Positions 22,484 to 31,319 of a DNA stretch of 64,000 nt are shown piece by piece. Location: positions 62,001-126,000 of the forward strand of contig JAPDRN010000009.1 of the NCBI GenBank assembly GCA_030247855.1, read 5' to 3'. The stretch is from Knufia peltigerae. Lineage: Eukaryota > Ascomycota > Eurotiomycetes > Chaetothyriales > Trichomeriaceae. The notes below the pieces were generated by a model that searched no databases, was not told the DNA's origin, and saw only the letters and a program-made list of their open reading frames with translations. Each line of letters starts with the position of its first letter. Position 1 is the stretch's first letter. Made by a program: the position numbers and the translations under genes.

Positions 22484-24139
22484 CTATGTAGCAATAGTAG
22501 CAATAGATTGAGACGTTTCTTGTTTTGCGATAACCTTGTTCTTCGCCAGGGAGGTGTGCCAGGCTTTTCCATCCCGTTGGAAAAAGTCATCAACTTGCTC
22601 CAGTGTGAGCCGAGCATTCTCGGGCACAATCAGGAAGATGGTGACGAAGATGGCCACCTCCACGGCAAAGTAAAAGTAGCCCACATTCGTTCCCCAGTTG
22701 CCGTAGGCCGGATTGATCATGTATGGGGTCCAAAAGTTGCAGCCGAATTGGAAGACGTTGTTGACTGTAATGGCAAACGCCTGGCCATAAGTCCGCAAAC
22801 GAATTGAGTGCATTTCTGCAGAGGCAGTCCACATCGTCGGCGCAATGAATCCCCCAAAGAAAAAGGACCAGATGCAGAGGAATGCAACTACGGCTTTTTT
22901 GGCTGTGTCGTTGCCAGCTCCCAAAGCTGAACTGACGACGGCAAAGATGAGCATACAGATGGACATGCATCCGAAGCCTGTCAACATAGTTCTGCGGCGA
23001 CCCAAGAAATCAACGGCAAAAGGCCCAACCACAGCGCCAGCAACAATGCAAGCGTTGATGATAACATTGATGAGGAATGGGTCACTGATGCCGACTCCGG
23101 AGAGAAAGATGGCGGCGTAGGTGAAAATAGCAAAGCCACCGGAGAGCGATCCTGCTGTGGGGATAGTTGTGGCAATGAGCGTACGACGAAGGTTGCTACG
23201 GTGGAAGATCTCGGTCCATTTGGTGGTCGATGAAATGATTCTCTCCACTTCGATTGCCGATTGCACTTCTTTGACCTGGGTTACCACTTCAATAGAGTCG
23301 GGAGCTTTGTGGTAGTAACGGCCAAAGGACTTTCGTGCCGCCTCTTCCTTGTTCCGGAGCAGAAGCCATCGAGGCGACTCTGGGAAGAGGAAAAGCACAA
23401 CACTGTACACCAGCGCAGTCGGAATCTGGCATAGGATAGGCATCTTCCAGGACCAATTGCTCAAGAACGAGGAGGAACCTAGGCAAACTGCGGCAACGGC
23501 GAGTTGTCCCACACACTGACCCACGGCGAACAGGGCGACCAGGGATCCACGCCTGCTGGGTGGAGTGACTTCGACGCCGTACATGGGTCCCAGTGTCTGG
23601 AGTTGGCCCATACCGACTGCGCCGATGCATTTACAGACGACATAGGCCGTGTAATTCTCCGCGGTCCCAAGCATGCCTGAAGCGCCGACAATGATAATCA
23701 AGCAACCCAGCTGAAGGGCACCTCGGCGGCCGAGGTAGTGACCTGTGATGCCGGAGATGGCAGCACCCAAGCCCATGAAGAGCATGTAGACAGAGCCACC
23801 CACGCTTTGAGCAGTGGCAGAAAGGCTGCAATACTCGACCATGCCAGGGGCATCTGGGGGAGCACCTGGGGTCGCATTCGATGGGATAGTCTCACAATGA
23901 CCATACGCCTTGTTGAATGCCTGCATTTGGTACACGGTTCCGGTATAGCCAACGTCGAAGTTGAGCATCCATCCGGATAGAGCAGTCCACACGGAGAAGA
24001 ACACTAGGAAAGGGGTAACGCTGGCAGTGATGTCCTTGCTTAGCATCGAATGCTCCTGGGCCGTGATGGTGGTGTTAGTTGCAATGCTTTCATCGTGCTC
24101 TGGCTTTACGCCATCCTTCTTGCCGTTGATGTAGCTCAT
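22484..24139 (-). CDS. MFS transporter, sugar-porter family (cluster importer)
   Basis: An intronless 551-aa twelve-helix permease. Seen motifs: GHYLGRRGALQLG (loop 2-3 signature), PESPRWLL after helix 6, DFLGRRRTM (loop 8-9), and a C-terminal PENARLTLEQVDDFF in place of the usual PETKG. The N terminus is a ~40-residue hydrophilic tail. Sugar-porter members also carry quinate and other organic acids. Being divergent from the CoA-transferase gene and sharing its promoter, with two CGGCGCCG palindromes, it probably imports the compound broken down by the cluster. A TATAAGT element lies 65-71 bases before the ATG. Substrate is inferred only from context. Confidence 0.88.
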   Translation of the reverse strand: MSYINGKKDGVKPEHDESIATNTTITAQEHSMLSKDITASVTPFLVFFSVWTALSGWMLNFDVGYTGTVYQMQAFNKAYGHCETIPSNATPGAPPDAPGMVEYCSLSATAQSVGGSVYMLFMGLGAAISGITGHYLGRRGALQLGCLIIIVGASGMLGTAENYTAYVVCKCIGAVGMGQLQTLGPMYGVEVTPPSRRGSLVALFAVGQCVGQLAVAAVCLGSSSFLSNWSWKMPILCQIPTALVYSVVLFLFPESPRWLLLRNKEEAARKSFGRYYHKAPDSIEVVTQVKEVQSAIEVERIISSTTKWTEIFHRSNLRRTLIATTIPTAGSLSGGFAIFTYAAIFLSGVGISDPFLINVIINACIVAGAVVGPFAVDFLGRRRTMLTGFGCMSICMLIFAVVSSALGAGNDTAKKAVVAFLCIWSFFFGGFIAPTMWTASAEMHSIRLRTYGQAFAITVNNVFQFGCNFWTPYMINPAYGNWGTNVGYFYFAVEVAIFVTIFLIVPENARLTLEQVDDFFQRDGKAWHTSLAKNKVIAKQETSQSIATIAT

Positions 24140-24506
24140 AGTGATAGTTGACTAAGTACCTCCTGGGTCGAGAGCCCAAGCTCATCAGACGGAGCACTCG
24201 AATACTTATAGACAGCGGAATGGAGAGAGCACCCATGAGCTTTGGGTGGTAAGACATTTGCATCCTGACCAAGAGTCTCCTGCTTCCCCTGGCTGTGAAC
24301 CCCAGATTCTGTAGTAGTGGGTCACCAACTTGAGCTGGTCGGCTCCCAAGAAGGGGTCTCGGCCCAATCGGCCTGATCTCAATTGAGACTCATTGCTTGA
24401 TTCTGTATGCACCATGTTCTCACAACTGAGGGAGGCTCAGCAGGTATCTATCTGCCAGAGCCTAGAATCATAAAGGTCTCCACTTGAGCATGGTTTGTGT
24501 TTGTAC

Positions 24507-24518
24507 GTCGGCGCCGAC
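24507..24518. promoter_or_regulatory. Cluster palindrome site 4, GTCGGCGCCGAC
   Basis: Perfect 12-bp palindrome identical to site 1. It lies 368 bases before the transporter ATG and 239 before the CoA-transferase ATG. Confidence 0.62.
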
Positions 24519-24587
24519 TTATCTCACACTGTGAAGCACTGATTCACATGATTGCAGAGTTAGAGAGACTCAAACACATTCAACGGT

Positions 24588-24595
24588 CGGCGCCG
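24588..24595. promoter_or_regulatory. Cluster palindrome site 5, CGGCGCCG
   Basis: Core palindrome 70 bases from site 4 and 162 bases before the CoA-transferase ATG. Confidence 0.52.
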
Positions 24596-24756
24596 GTCTT
24601 GCTCAGTCATTAGACTAGCCTCAACGATAGCCCCCAATCATCGTTGCCTCGGCATAAGACAGTGTCCGTCGAACATATATCCGCAACGACCCAACAGAGT
24701 CTGTCATTTCACATGATACAGGCAGTCATAACCCACACACGAGACCCAGCTCGAAC

Positions 24757-26478
24757 ATGGGCTCAATATCGCGGGATTACTCTGTTCCTGCTGAGTCCAA
24801 GCGGGCGCTAAAGGACATGATTCTAAATCATCCTGGCCACAAGGACCTTCCTGCTCAATGTCACAAATACTTGGATCTGGTAAAGTTTAGCGGTCACGAT
24901 GAACCCCGTATGGCCATCAACTGGCGCCTTGCAGAAAGCATTGCTTCGCTCAAGGGCCTGGAGGCCATTCTCATCAATCATTTGCTTGTCGAGAAGTATG
25001 GCATTGCGCCTCAGGAAATCCACATAAACACCGATCATGCACAGTTGTTCCTGATGTCCGCCATCATTTGCGAAGTCAGCCCCAAAGATGAGAACGGCCC
25101 TATCCAGCCAACGGAACTTCGCGAACTCAACAAAGCTCATTCGAAGTATTTTCCAAGCTGGGACTTGCATGAGCAGGTATCTTCAAATTACCGCAAGTCG
25201 GTAACAAACATCTACAAAGCTCGTGATGGTCGCTGTTTCCATTTACATGCCAGCTTGAATCCAGATCCATCACTTCGAGCAATCGGTCTCCCGCGAGACA
25301 TCCCGGATCTCGACACTGTGGAGTCATCGTGGGAGCCCTTTTTCGACAAGATAGCAGAAAAAGATGCGATTGAATGGGATCAACAGTTGAATGAAGGTGC
25401 TAAGCAAGCGGCCACAGTCTGTTGGACTACCGGAGAGTACGCCAACACTGAGCAAGGCAAAGCCACGGAGCACATCGGTCTGTACCAGATACACCCGTAT
25501 CTGGACCCTGCATTGCGGTCTGGATGGTGGAGAAGTGTGGAAAGCACATCGGTCGAACGTCCACTAGCGGGATTAAAGATCGTCGACTTCACAAGGATTG
25601 TTGCCGGACCCTCAATCGGGCGCAGTCTTGCTGAGCTCGGAGCAAGCGTGATGCGAGTCACCGGACCACACATTGCTGACTTCTCTGGCTTGCATCCCGA
25701 CTTGAATTGGGGTAAGTGGAATTGCCATCTTGACCTGCGAGAGCCTAAGGATAAGTTCAAGCTCAAAGAGCTTCTTTGGGAGGCAGATGTGGTTGTCAAT
25801 GGCTATAGACCTTACGTCCTTGATAAGCATGGTGTTGGCTATGAAGATATCTTCAATATCGGCAAAGAACGAGGCCGAGGATTTATCTACGTGCGTGAGA
25901 ATTGCTACGGCTGGGTCGGGCCATGGTCTCATCGCAGTGGCTGGCAGCCGATTAGCGACGCATGTTCTGGGGTTTCGATGGGGTTCGGACGAGCCATGGG
26001 CAACGATGAGGCTGTCACCCCAGTGCTACCTAATTCGGACTATTGTACGGGCGTCGCAGGCTGTTGCGCGGTCCTCCAAGCTCTCGTGCTCCAAGCAAAA
26101 GACGGGGGCTCCTACCTTGTCGATACCGCCTTGAATTACTATAATCGTTGGCTCGCTGAACGAATTGGGGAGTACCCTCAGGACGTCTGGGAAGAGGTTT
26201 GGAATCGCAATGGCCGCGAGGTATTTCGAAACCACCACAACATGAATTTCACGCTGCCACGATACATGAAGATGTTCCAGCGAGAAGGTTTGTTTGATCT
26301 CAACTTCTTTGAGGTTCGATCCTCGGGCGCACTGGGAGGCTTGAAGCTGCGCGTTCCCAAACCCGTCCTGAAATTTCCACCTGGGACCGTCACACTTCGC
26401 TATAATGTCGGAACCCGTGGAAATGGAGTCGACCAACCTCGATGGCCAGAGGATTTGAATACTGAGGTGGTGAAGTGA
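24757..26478 (+). CDS. Class III (CaiB/BaiF) CoA-transferase
   Basis: An intronless 573-aa protein of the family that moves CoA between carboxylic acids through an aspartyl-CoA intermediate. Family features: LAGLKIVDFTRIVAGPSIGRSLAELGASVMRV (split here into LAGLKIVDFTRIVAGP and the following GRSLAELGASVMRV), DVVVNGYRP, HGVGYEDI and the later LPNSDYCTGVAGCCAVLQAL segment with an Asp near the expected catalytic position. At 573 aa it is longer than the ~400-aa bacterial enzymes: an extra ~270-residue N-terminal half resembles a degenerate first copy of the fold, as in some fungal members. It is soluble, with no targeting signal seen. It sits inside the catabolic cluster, so it may activate the imported acid or a ring-opening product; the true acid is unknown. 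Confidence 0.85.
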   Translation: MGSISRDYSVPAESKRALKDMILNHPGHKDLPAQCHKYLDLVKFSGHDEPRMAINWRLAESIASLKGLEAILINHLLVEKYGIAPQEIHINTDHAQLFLMSAIICEVSPKDENGPIQPTELRELNKAHSKYFPSWDLHEQVSSNYRKSVTNIYKARDGRCFHLHASLNPDPSLRAIGLPRDIPDLDTVESSWEPFFDKIAEKDAIEWDQQLNEGAKQAATVCWTTGEYANTEQGKATEHIGLYQIHPYLDPALRSGWWRSVESTSVERPLAGLKIVDFTRIVAGPSIGRSLAELGASVMRVTGPHIADFSGLHPDLNWGKWNCHLDLREPKDKFKLKELLWEADVVVNGYRPYVLDKHGVGYEDIFNIGKERGRGFIYVRENCYGWVGPWSHRSGWQPISDACSGVSMGFGRAMGNDEAVTPVLPNSDYCTGVAGCCAVLQALVLQAKDGGSYLVDTALNYYNRWLAERIGEYPQDVWEEVWNRNGREVFRNHHNMNFTLPRYMKMFQREGLFDLNFFEVRSSGALGGLKLRVPKPVLKFPPGTVTLRYNVGTRGNGVDQPRWPEDLNTEVVK

Positions 26479-26861
26479 CTATGAATAGTGCTATACATAG
26501 GGTAGTGGGAACTTATGCCCATACCCGTGAACTCGGCCAAAGCTATCATTGTGATAATTCTACAAGATCTAGCAGCCTTTGCAAAGTATAGCGAGCCGAT
26601 TCTAACTGTGCTGCTCTAGTTCGAAGTCTGTTGAAGTGTACATGGAGAGTTGTAGCAAATACTCCATGGTCGTGGGGCGACCTTCGAAGAATATCACTGG
26701 GTGGATGTACCCCTCTCAATGTACACCTCGGCTGTCCCCTTAAGTATACAGGGATTGGCGCAATCATCGCCCAAATTCGTCAGAGACATATAAACAAGAC
26801 AAGGTACTCGTTATACGATCCTCCCTTTTCAGGGGAGAGCTTGATGTTCAATCCGACCAAG
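26479..26861. other. Short intergenic region before the RraA-like gene
   Basis: No exact CGGCGCCG copy is present here, unlike the other cluster promoters. The RraA-like gene may rely on a different element. No gene. Confidence 0.4.
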
Positions 26862-27729
26862 ATGGCTTCGTCCCAGGATTTAAGTGTGCAGTCTATCTGT
26901 GCCACCCTTCAGCGAGACTATTCTGCTTGTGACGTAGGTGAACGTCGCACAGCATAGGAGGTTGTCCCTCTTTTGTCCATCAAGCTGATCGGCCTTAGAT
27001 ATCAGATGCACTCCTGAAATTGAATGTCCCTGCTGCAGGATTTCTGGTAGATCTAGGTAAAGTTGGACCTCTCTGACAGCCTTGGAAGGAGCTGATATCA
27101 AGTGTATAGCTCCGTTACAAGGTCTGTCACGCAAGCCACACCGGATTGTGGCTCCGGTCAGCACTGTTGTCTTGGTGCCCAAGTCGTGGAGCGATGCGTC
27201 AAGCTTTGTCCCTCCATTGCCACAGGCCTCCAATATTCCCCAGGGAAAGAACTGGACGGACTGTCCGCCTCCAGGAGCTGTCGTCCTGATACAGCAGCCA
27301 AAGGAGCACATCTCCGCCATACTGGGGGACATAATGGTCACCAGACTTCAGAAGCGTGGAATCCTCGGTGTAGTGGCTGATGGAAGAATACGAGACTTGA
27401 AGTCCTGCCGGGAGGTCTGTGAAGAAGGTTCATTCCAAGCATGGTCCACGGGTGTATCTGCTGCACCACCGTCACTGGAGGCAAAGCCGTGGGCATACGA
27501 CATCTCCTTAAAGGTGGGCGATGTCACTGTCAACCCTGGTGACATCCTTTGTGCGGATGAGGAAGATGGAGCGGTCGTCGTGATACCCAAGGCACAACTA
27601 CAAGCCGTGTATAAATTGCTGCCAGTTCTGAAGAGAGCAAGCGACGGCGTCTTAGCTGACGTCCAAAAGGGCTTCAGCCTGCCTGAGGCAGTACAGCGAC
27701 ATCCAGATTTCTATAGCAATTACAAATGA
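26862..27729 (+). CDS. RraA-fold aldolase-like protein (HMG/CHA aldolase family)
   Basis: Exons are 26862-26933, 26999-27056 and 27110-27729 (249 aa). The start is ATG at 26862 (MASSQDLSVQ). The early CDISDALLKLNVPAAGF segment is the family's N-terminal signature, and the second intron (53 nt) is needed to keep frame. The core GDIMVTRLQKRGILGVVADG-RIRD contains Gly116-Asp117 and the catalytic Arg138-Asp139 pair used by 4-hydroxy-4-methyl-2-oxoglutarate / 4-carboxy-4-hydroxy-2-oxoadipate aldolases. Bacterial relatives cleave such C4-hydroxy-2-oxo acids to pyruvate or oxaloacetate in protocatechuate 4,5-cleavage and gallate pathways. Here the ring is cleaved by an intradiol enzyme, so the substrate is probably different; a decarboxylase role is also possible. 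It follows the CoA-transferase on the same strand. Confidence 0.82.
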
Positions 27730-27913
27730 GGTGTGCTCATCTGCTCGGAGACAACTACTTCGCATGGGGTTGGCTCCTCACCGAGGCACTGAGACAGCAA
27801 GCTTTTGCAGACTGGTTGACATAAAGACTCTCAAACAGGGTTTTCTCTGCACAAAAGATGCCCCAGTCCACGGCGTTCAGGCAATTTTGACCTTGTAGAC
27901 CTTGACTTTCCAT

Positions 27914-27923
27914 TCGGCGCCGA
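27914..27923. promoter_or_regulatory. Cluster palindrome site 6, TCGGCGCCGA
   Basis: Perfect 10-bp palindrome, 231 bases before the regulator ATG. Confidence 0.58.
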
Positions 27924-28010
27924 CTTGTTATGGGATATTCCGCCATTACGAGATATTTGTCAGCCGAGAGAGCCGACCCACCCATCTTGACTTGCAGCTG
28001 AGAAACGGGC

Positions 28011-28020
28011 TCGGCGCCGA
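28011..28020. promoter_or_regulatory. Cluster palindrome site 7, TCGGCGCCGA
   Basis: Perfect 10-bp palindrome identical to site 6, 97 bases from it and 134 bases before the regulator ATG. Confidence 0.58.
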
Positions 28021-28124
28021 CTTTGACAGCCCCAACTGGATGACTTCCTCGAGAAAATGAGGCTGCCACCGACGAGAATCGCAGGGTGAAGCTCATCTTG
28101 AGAGGCCACTGCCCGCGATCTGGG

Positions 28125-28132
28125 CGGCGCCG
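28125..28132. promoter_or_regulatory. Cluster palindrome site 8, CGGCGCCG
   Basis: Core palindrome just 22 bases before the regulator ATG, so probably in the leader. Binding here could repress rather than activate. Confidence 0.48.
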
Positions 28133-28153
28133 TCGACACGTCGGTCTCTCGGT

Positions 28154-30626
28154 ATGGCTTCCATCAACGGTCCGTCTGACCGAAGTACCAGCGAAATCAG
28201 AAGACCTCGAGCTTGTATTCCTTGTCACGAGCGCAAGGTCAAGTGCAATGCGAGCTTCACCGGACTACCTTGCTCACGATGTATCCAGCATGGACGTGTT
28301 GTGGCCTGTGAATGGGTCCCGTTGCCGGACCGATCTTCGGCGTAAGTCATGATACCCTCCCTCACCTGGCTCTCTGCTGGACTCTGATTTTGTGAGGAAG
28401 GAGACGCAAGTCCCGCAAGAGACCGGAGAGCAGTACTAATGTGCAACAACGGCCACTGACAACGGCGAATCGTGTTGCTTCGAATCATGCCGCTTCAAGC
28501 TTCATCCTGCCTGGCGACCACAGCCCATCCAATTCTGCCACGTGCAGTGCGCCGACAATCAGCACATCGGCGACCAGCTTCCGACAGCGTGCTGACGGTG
28601 AAGGCGTGACAGAAGAAGATAGTCAATTAGAGACATGCCTCCGGATCGCTAGCGCTGAAGACGACGACGCTGCTGACCCGGCCACTGAATCGTCGGCGTC
28701 GCAGCAGGGGAGAGAAGTCTTCACATATCACGGTGGCGTCGATCCGACCACGATCCTCGGTCAGGCGTTGAGCCATCAGAAGCCGCGTAGATTCGTTCGA
28801 CTCTTGTTGCGTGAATCTCAAAAGGGTGCCAGGCCAGGCCCTGGCAACGCCCCTGACATTAAGTCGGTGGAATACCTACAAAGTGTGGGTGCTTACGACC
28901 TTCCACTTTTGCCAACATGGTAAGCATCACATTCCATCTTTGTGTGCTCACCGGATCGTTCTCTCTAACCCGCTGAGAATACAGTGAGAAGTTAGTGCGG
29001 CTCTGGTTTCAGCGATTGTACCCGTATCTTCCTGTTTTGGATCGGCTATCGTTCATGAAGCAGCTGTCAGTAGGAAGATGCTCAACTTTCTTACTGCAAT
29101 GTATCTTCGCGAGCGTTGTCCCGTACGCTTCTTCCGAGCTACTTGCCGACCTAGGTTATACCGACCGTTCTGAAGCTCAAAAGTCGCAGTTCTTCAAGGC
29201 CCAATTGCTCTACGATCTAGGCGGCGAAAGATCGCAGACGTGTATACTCCAAGGATCTTTGATCCTGACGTCCCAATATTTCGCATTCGGGCTGGACAAA
29301 GATCTCCGATACTGGTTGAGCAACGCCGTCAGGATCGCCACGCAGATGGGACTCCACCGCAAGCAGATTGTGCATCAGCTCGATCCGGGGAGGAGGAGAC
29401 TGTTCTCGAGAATCTTCTGGGTCATGTACTCCCGAGATATCATCATGGTGATGGCTGGACGCTTGAACATCCGTGCATTGGACGATCGATTTCTCGACAT
29501 GCCTGACGTTACTGAGGAGGACTGGGAGGACGAGTCCGACGACCAACTGACTCAATTCGGGCTGGCACCGATATCCTCGCTCGAAAAATCATTCCTCGTG
29601 CACTACTCACGATTGGCTCGAATTTGTATGCCCATCTTTTTTTCGTGCGTTCGAGACTGTGACGCTGATTCCCATAATTCACAGCTGCCCGATACGTCGA
29701 ATGCTTCCGACGTCCAGACATAACCCCAATGAGAAACTCGTGCGACGAGATCGAAGCATGCATGGTACGATGGCGAGAAGGCCTGCCTCTTGAGCTTCGA
29801 ACCGAGACTGTCCTCCAGTGGTCGCGTGATAACATATGGATCCTCGTGCTCCGAGCCCTAGCGTACCGATTTGAATGTCTCTTTTACCGAGATGTTTCGA
29901 GCTTGCCGCCGGGCGACCAGCAAGATGATTTTCAGGGGCAAGCTGCACAGAAACAACAAAATGCCATGTTGGAACTTGACTCAATCCTTCGTCGTGTCAT
30001 GCTGTATGACCTGATCGAGTTTTGTCCATTTTCAATGTCTGTCAATCTCCCTCCCGACTTTCTTGTTTCTTTACTTTCGAAGCCGAGCCGTCACTAATGT
30101 CATTTTCTGCAGAACCACATGTGCTTCTGCCATCATTGCGATGCACATCGAGCACGTCTTAGGCCCCAAGATAAGCCAAGTACAACGGCAATTGAGTCTA
30201 ACGAGCATCCACAGCGGGTTAGCCTTTCTGAGAGCGAGCTCAAAGCATTGGGATAGCGTCAGATGGTCATTGCGCATGTTTGATGCAATCGTTGCTCGAG
30301 CACGGCTTCGTCTGGCTTCGTCGGAAGATCCTCTGGTGGATCAATCTAGTACGCGCAATGTACCTTCCCACCAGTCGTCCACGACCGTCGGCCCAACCAC
30401 GAATGACCAAGGTTCACGGTCACAGGGAACTCAATCAAATCCTCCTGATTTAAATGACATAAATAGGTTTCCCTTTGTGACGGACGTTTCCTTTTCCGAA
30501 GGAGACCCTACGTTCCATTTCGAATTGACAGCAGAGGACGCTGAATTGGAAGGCAACTTCGATGAGATCATGATCGAAGACATGTTTAGTACAAACTCCT
30601 TGCAGACGTGGGCTTATGGGCTGTGA
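28154..30626 (+). CDS. Zn2Cys6 transcription factor (cluster regulator)
   Basis: A fungal binuclear zinc-cluster activator or repressor. Exons are 28154-28341, 28401-28919, 28985-29625, 29685-30036 and 30113-30626 (737 aa). The six zinc cysteines are at residues 21, 24, 31, 40, 43 and 52, with spacing C-x2-C-x6-C-x8-C-x2-C-x8-C, and the basic loop ERKVKC. A basic linker (RRKSRKRPE) follows. The middle carries the fungal-specific regulatory domain (LWFQRLYPYLPVLDRLSF, then NAVRIATQMGLHRKQ). The C-terminal end is acidic, a likely activation region. The fourth intron uses a GTCTGT donor, less usual, but it preserves frame and has a CTAAT branch site. Location inside the cluster and three palindromes in its own promoter point to an autoregulated pathway-specific regulator; this is inference. 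Confidence 0.88.
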
Positions 30627-31319
30627 GATTCCCACTGAATGCACCAGACGAGAAGCTGGTCAATTTTCGTGTGGTCTTCAAGCACAGCCTGCTCAGAATA
30701 TGCAAGGTAACTGAAGATTTAGCTGATGAGTATCAGGTGTCTGGCAGAGCTCTGCCGTTCAAGGAACTGAGGATGACCATCTGGAATGATTTCATATCAC
30801 GCTCAGGCTGTTCTGACGGTTCATCATAAGGCCACAATTGGTAGCTGCACCCGTAATAAAGGCCGGGGCAGAGCTCTCTTTGGGCCTTGATAGGGTTGAA
30901 ATCATGGTCGTCTTCTCAATGCATCTCTGCTAGATTGTGTCATGTCTTTTCCTCCACAAAGGAACTCATGAATGATCGTACTTGACTTTGCCTATCGAGC
31001 GACTCCACAAGCATTCTGCGGACTGTTCCAATTCTAAGCCACTCGCACGCTTTATACCACGTATGACAAATGTCCAGTTCTTGATAGTGATTATTCAGCT
31101 GATAAGACTGTCCAGTCTTCTCGGTGCCGATCGAGGGAAACCGTTCCGCATGATGACAGAGACATTCGAGCGGCGCTCGAGACATACAGCTCATCTTCTC
31201 AAGGGGTTGACTGGTGACTCAAGATGGATTCGGCCATATAACTACCACACAATGAACACTTGCACGAGTACATCATCCACTTTCCCAAAGTTCCGTTCCG
31301 AGTTAAGAGTAGCCCAAGT
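30627..31319. promoter_or_regulatory. Regulator 3' region and NmrA-like gene promoter
   Basis: No gene is supported. One imperfect cluster palindrome (31121-31130) lies about 190 bases before the NmrA-like ATG. Confidence 0.4.
31121..31130. promoter_or_regulatory. Imperfect cluster palindrome, TCGGTGCCGA
   Basis: Keeps the CGG-N2-CCG half-sites but with TG in the centre in place of CG. It lies about 190 bases upstream of the NmrA-like gene. If zinc-cluster dimers read mainly the triplets it could still be bound. Confidence 0.35.

Larger units (their letters stand above)
24140..24756. promoter_or_regulatory. Bidirectional promoter, MFS transporter / CoA-transferase
   Basis: 617 bases between two divergent starts. 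It holds cluster palindromes 4 and 5 near its centre and a TATAAGT element (24204-24210, minus strand) for the transporter. The two genes are probably co-induced. Confidence 0.6.
27730..28153. promoter_or_regulatory. Promoter of the cluster regulator, three palindromes
   Basis: 424 bases between the RraA-like stop and the regulator ATG. It contains three CGGCGCCG sites (27914, 28011, 28125), the densest group in the window, and suggests autoregulation. Confidence 0.6.

Noticed and set aside
27057..27079. 23-nt intron in the RraA-like gene
   Set aside because: Keeps frame but is far below workable intron size; the 53-nt choice ending at 27109 also keeps frame and fits the family sequence better.
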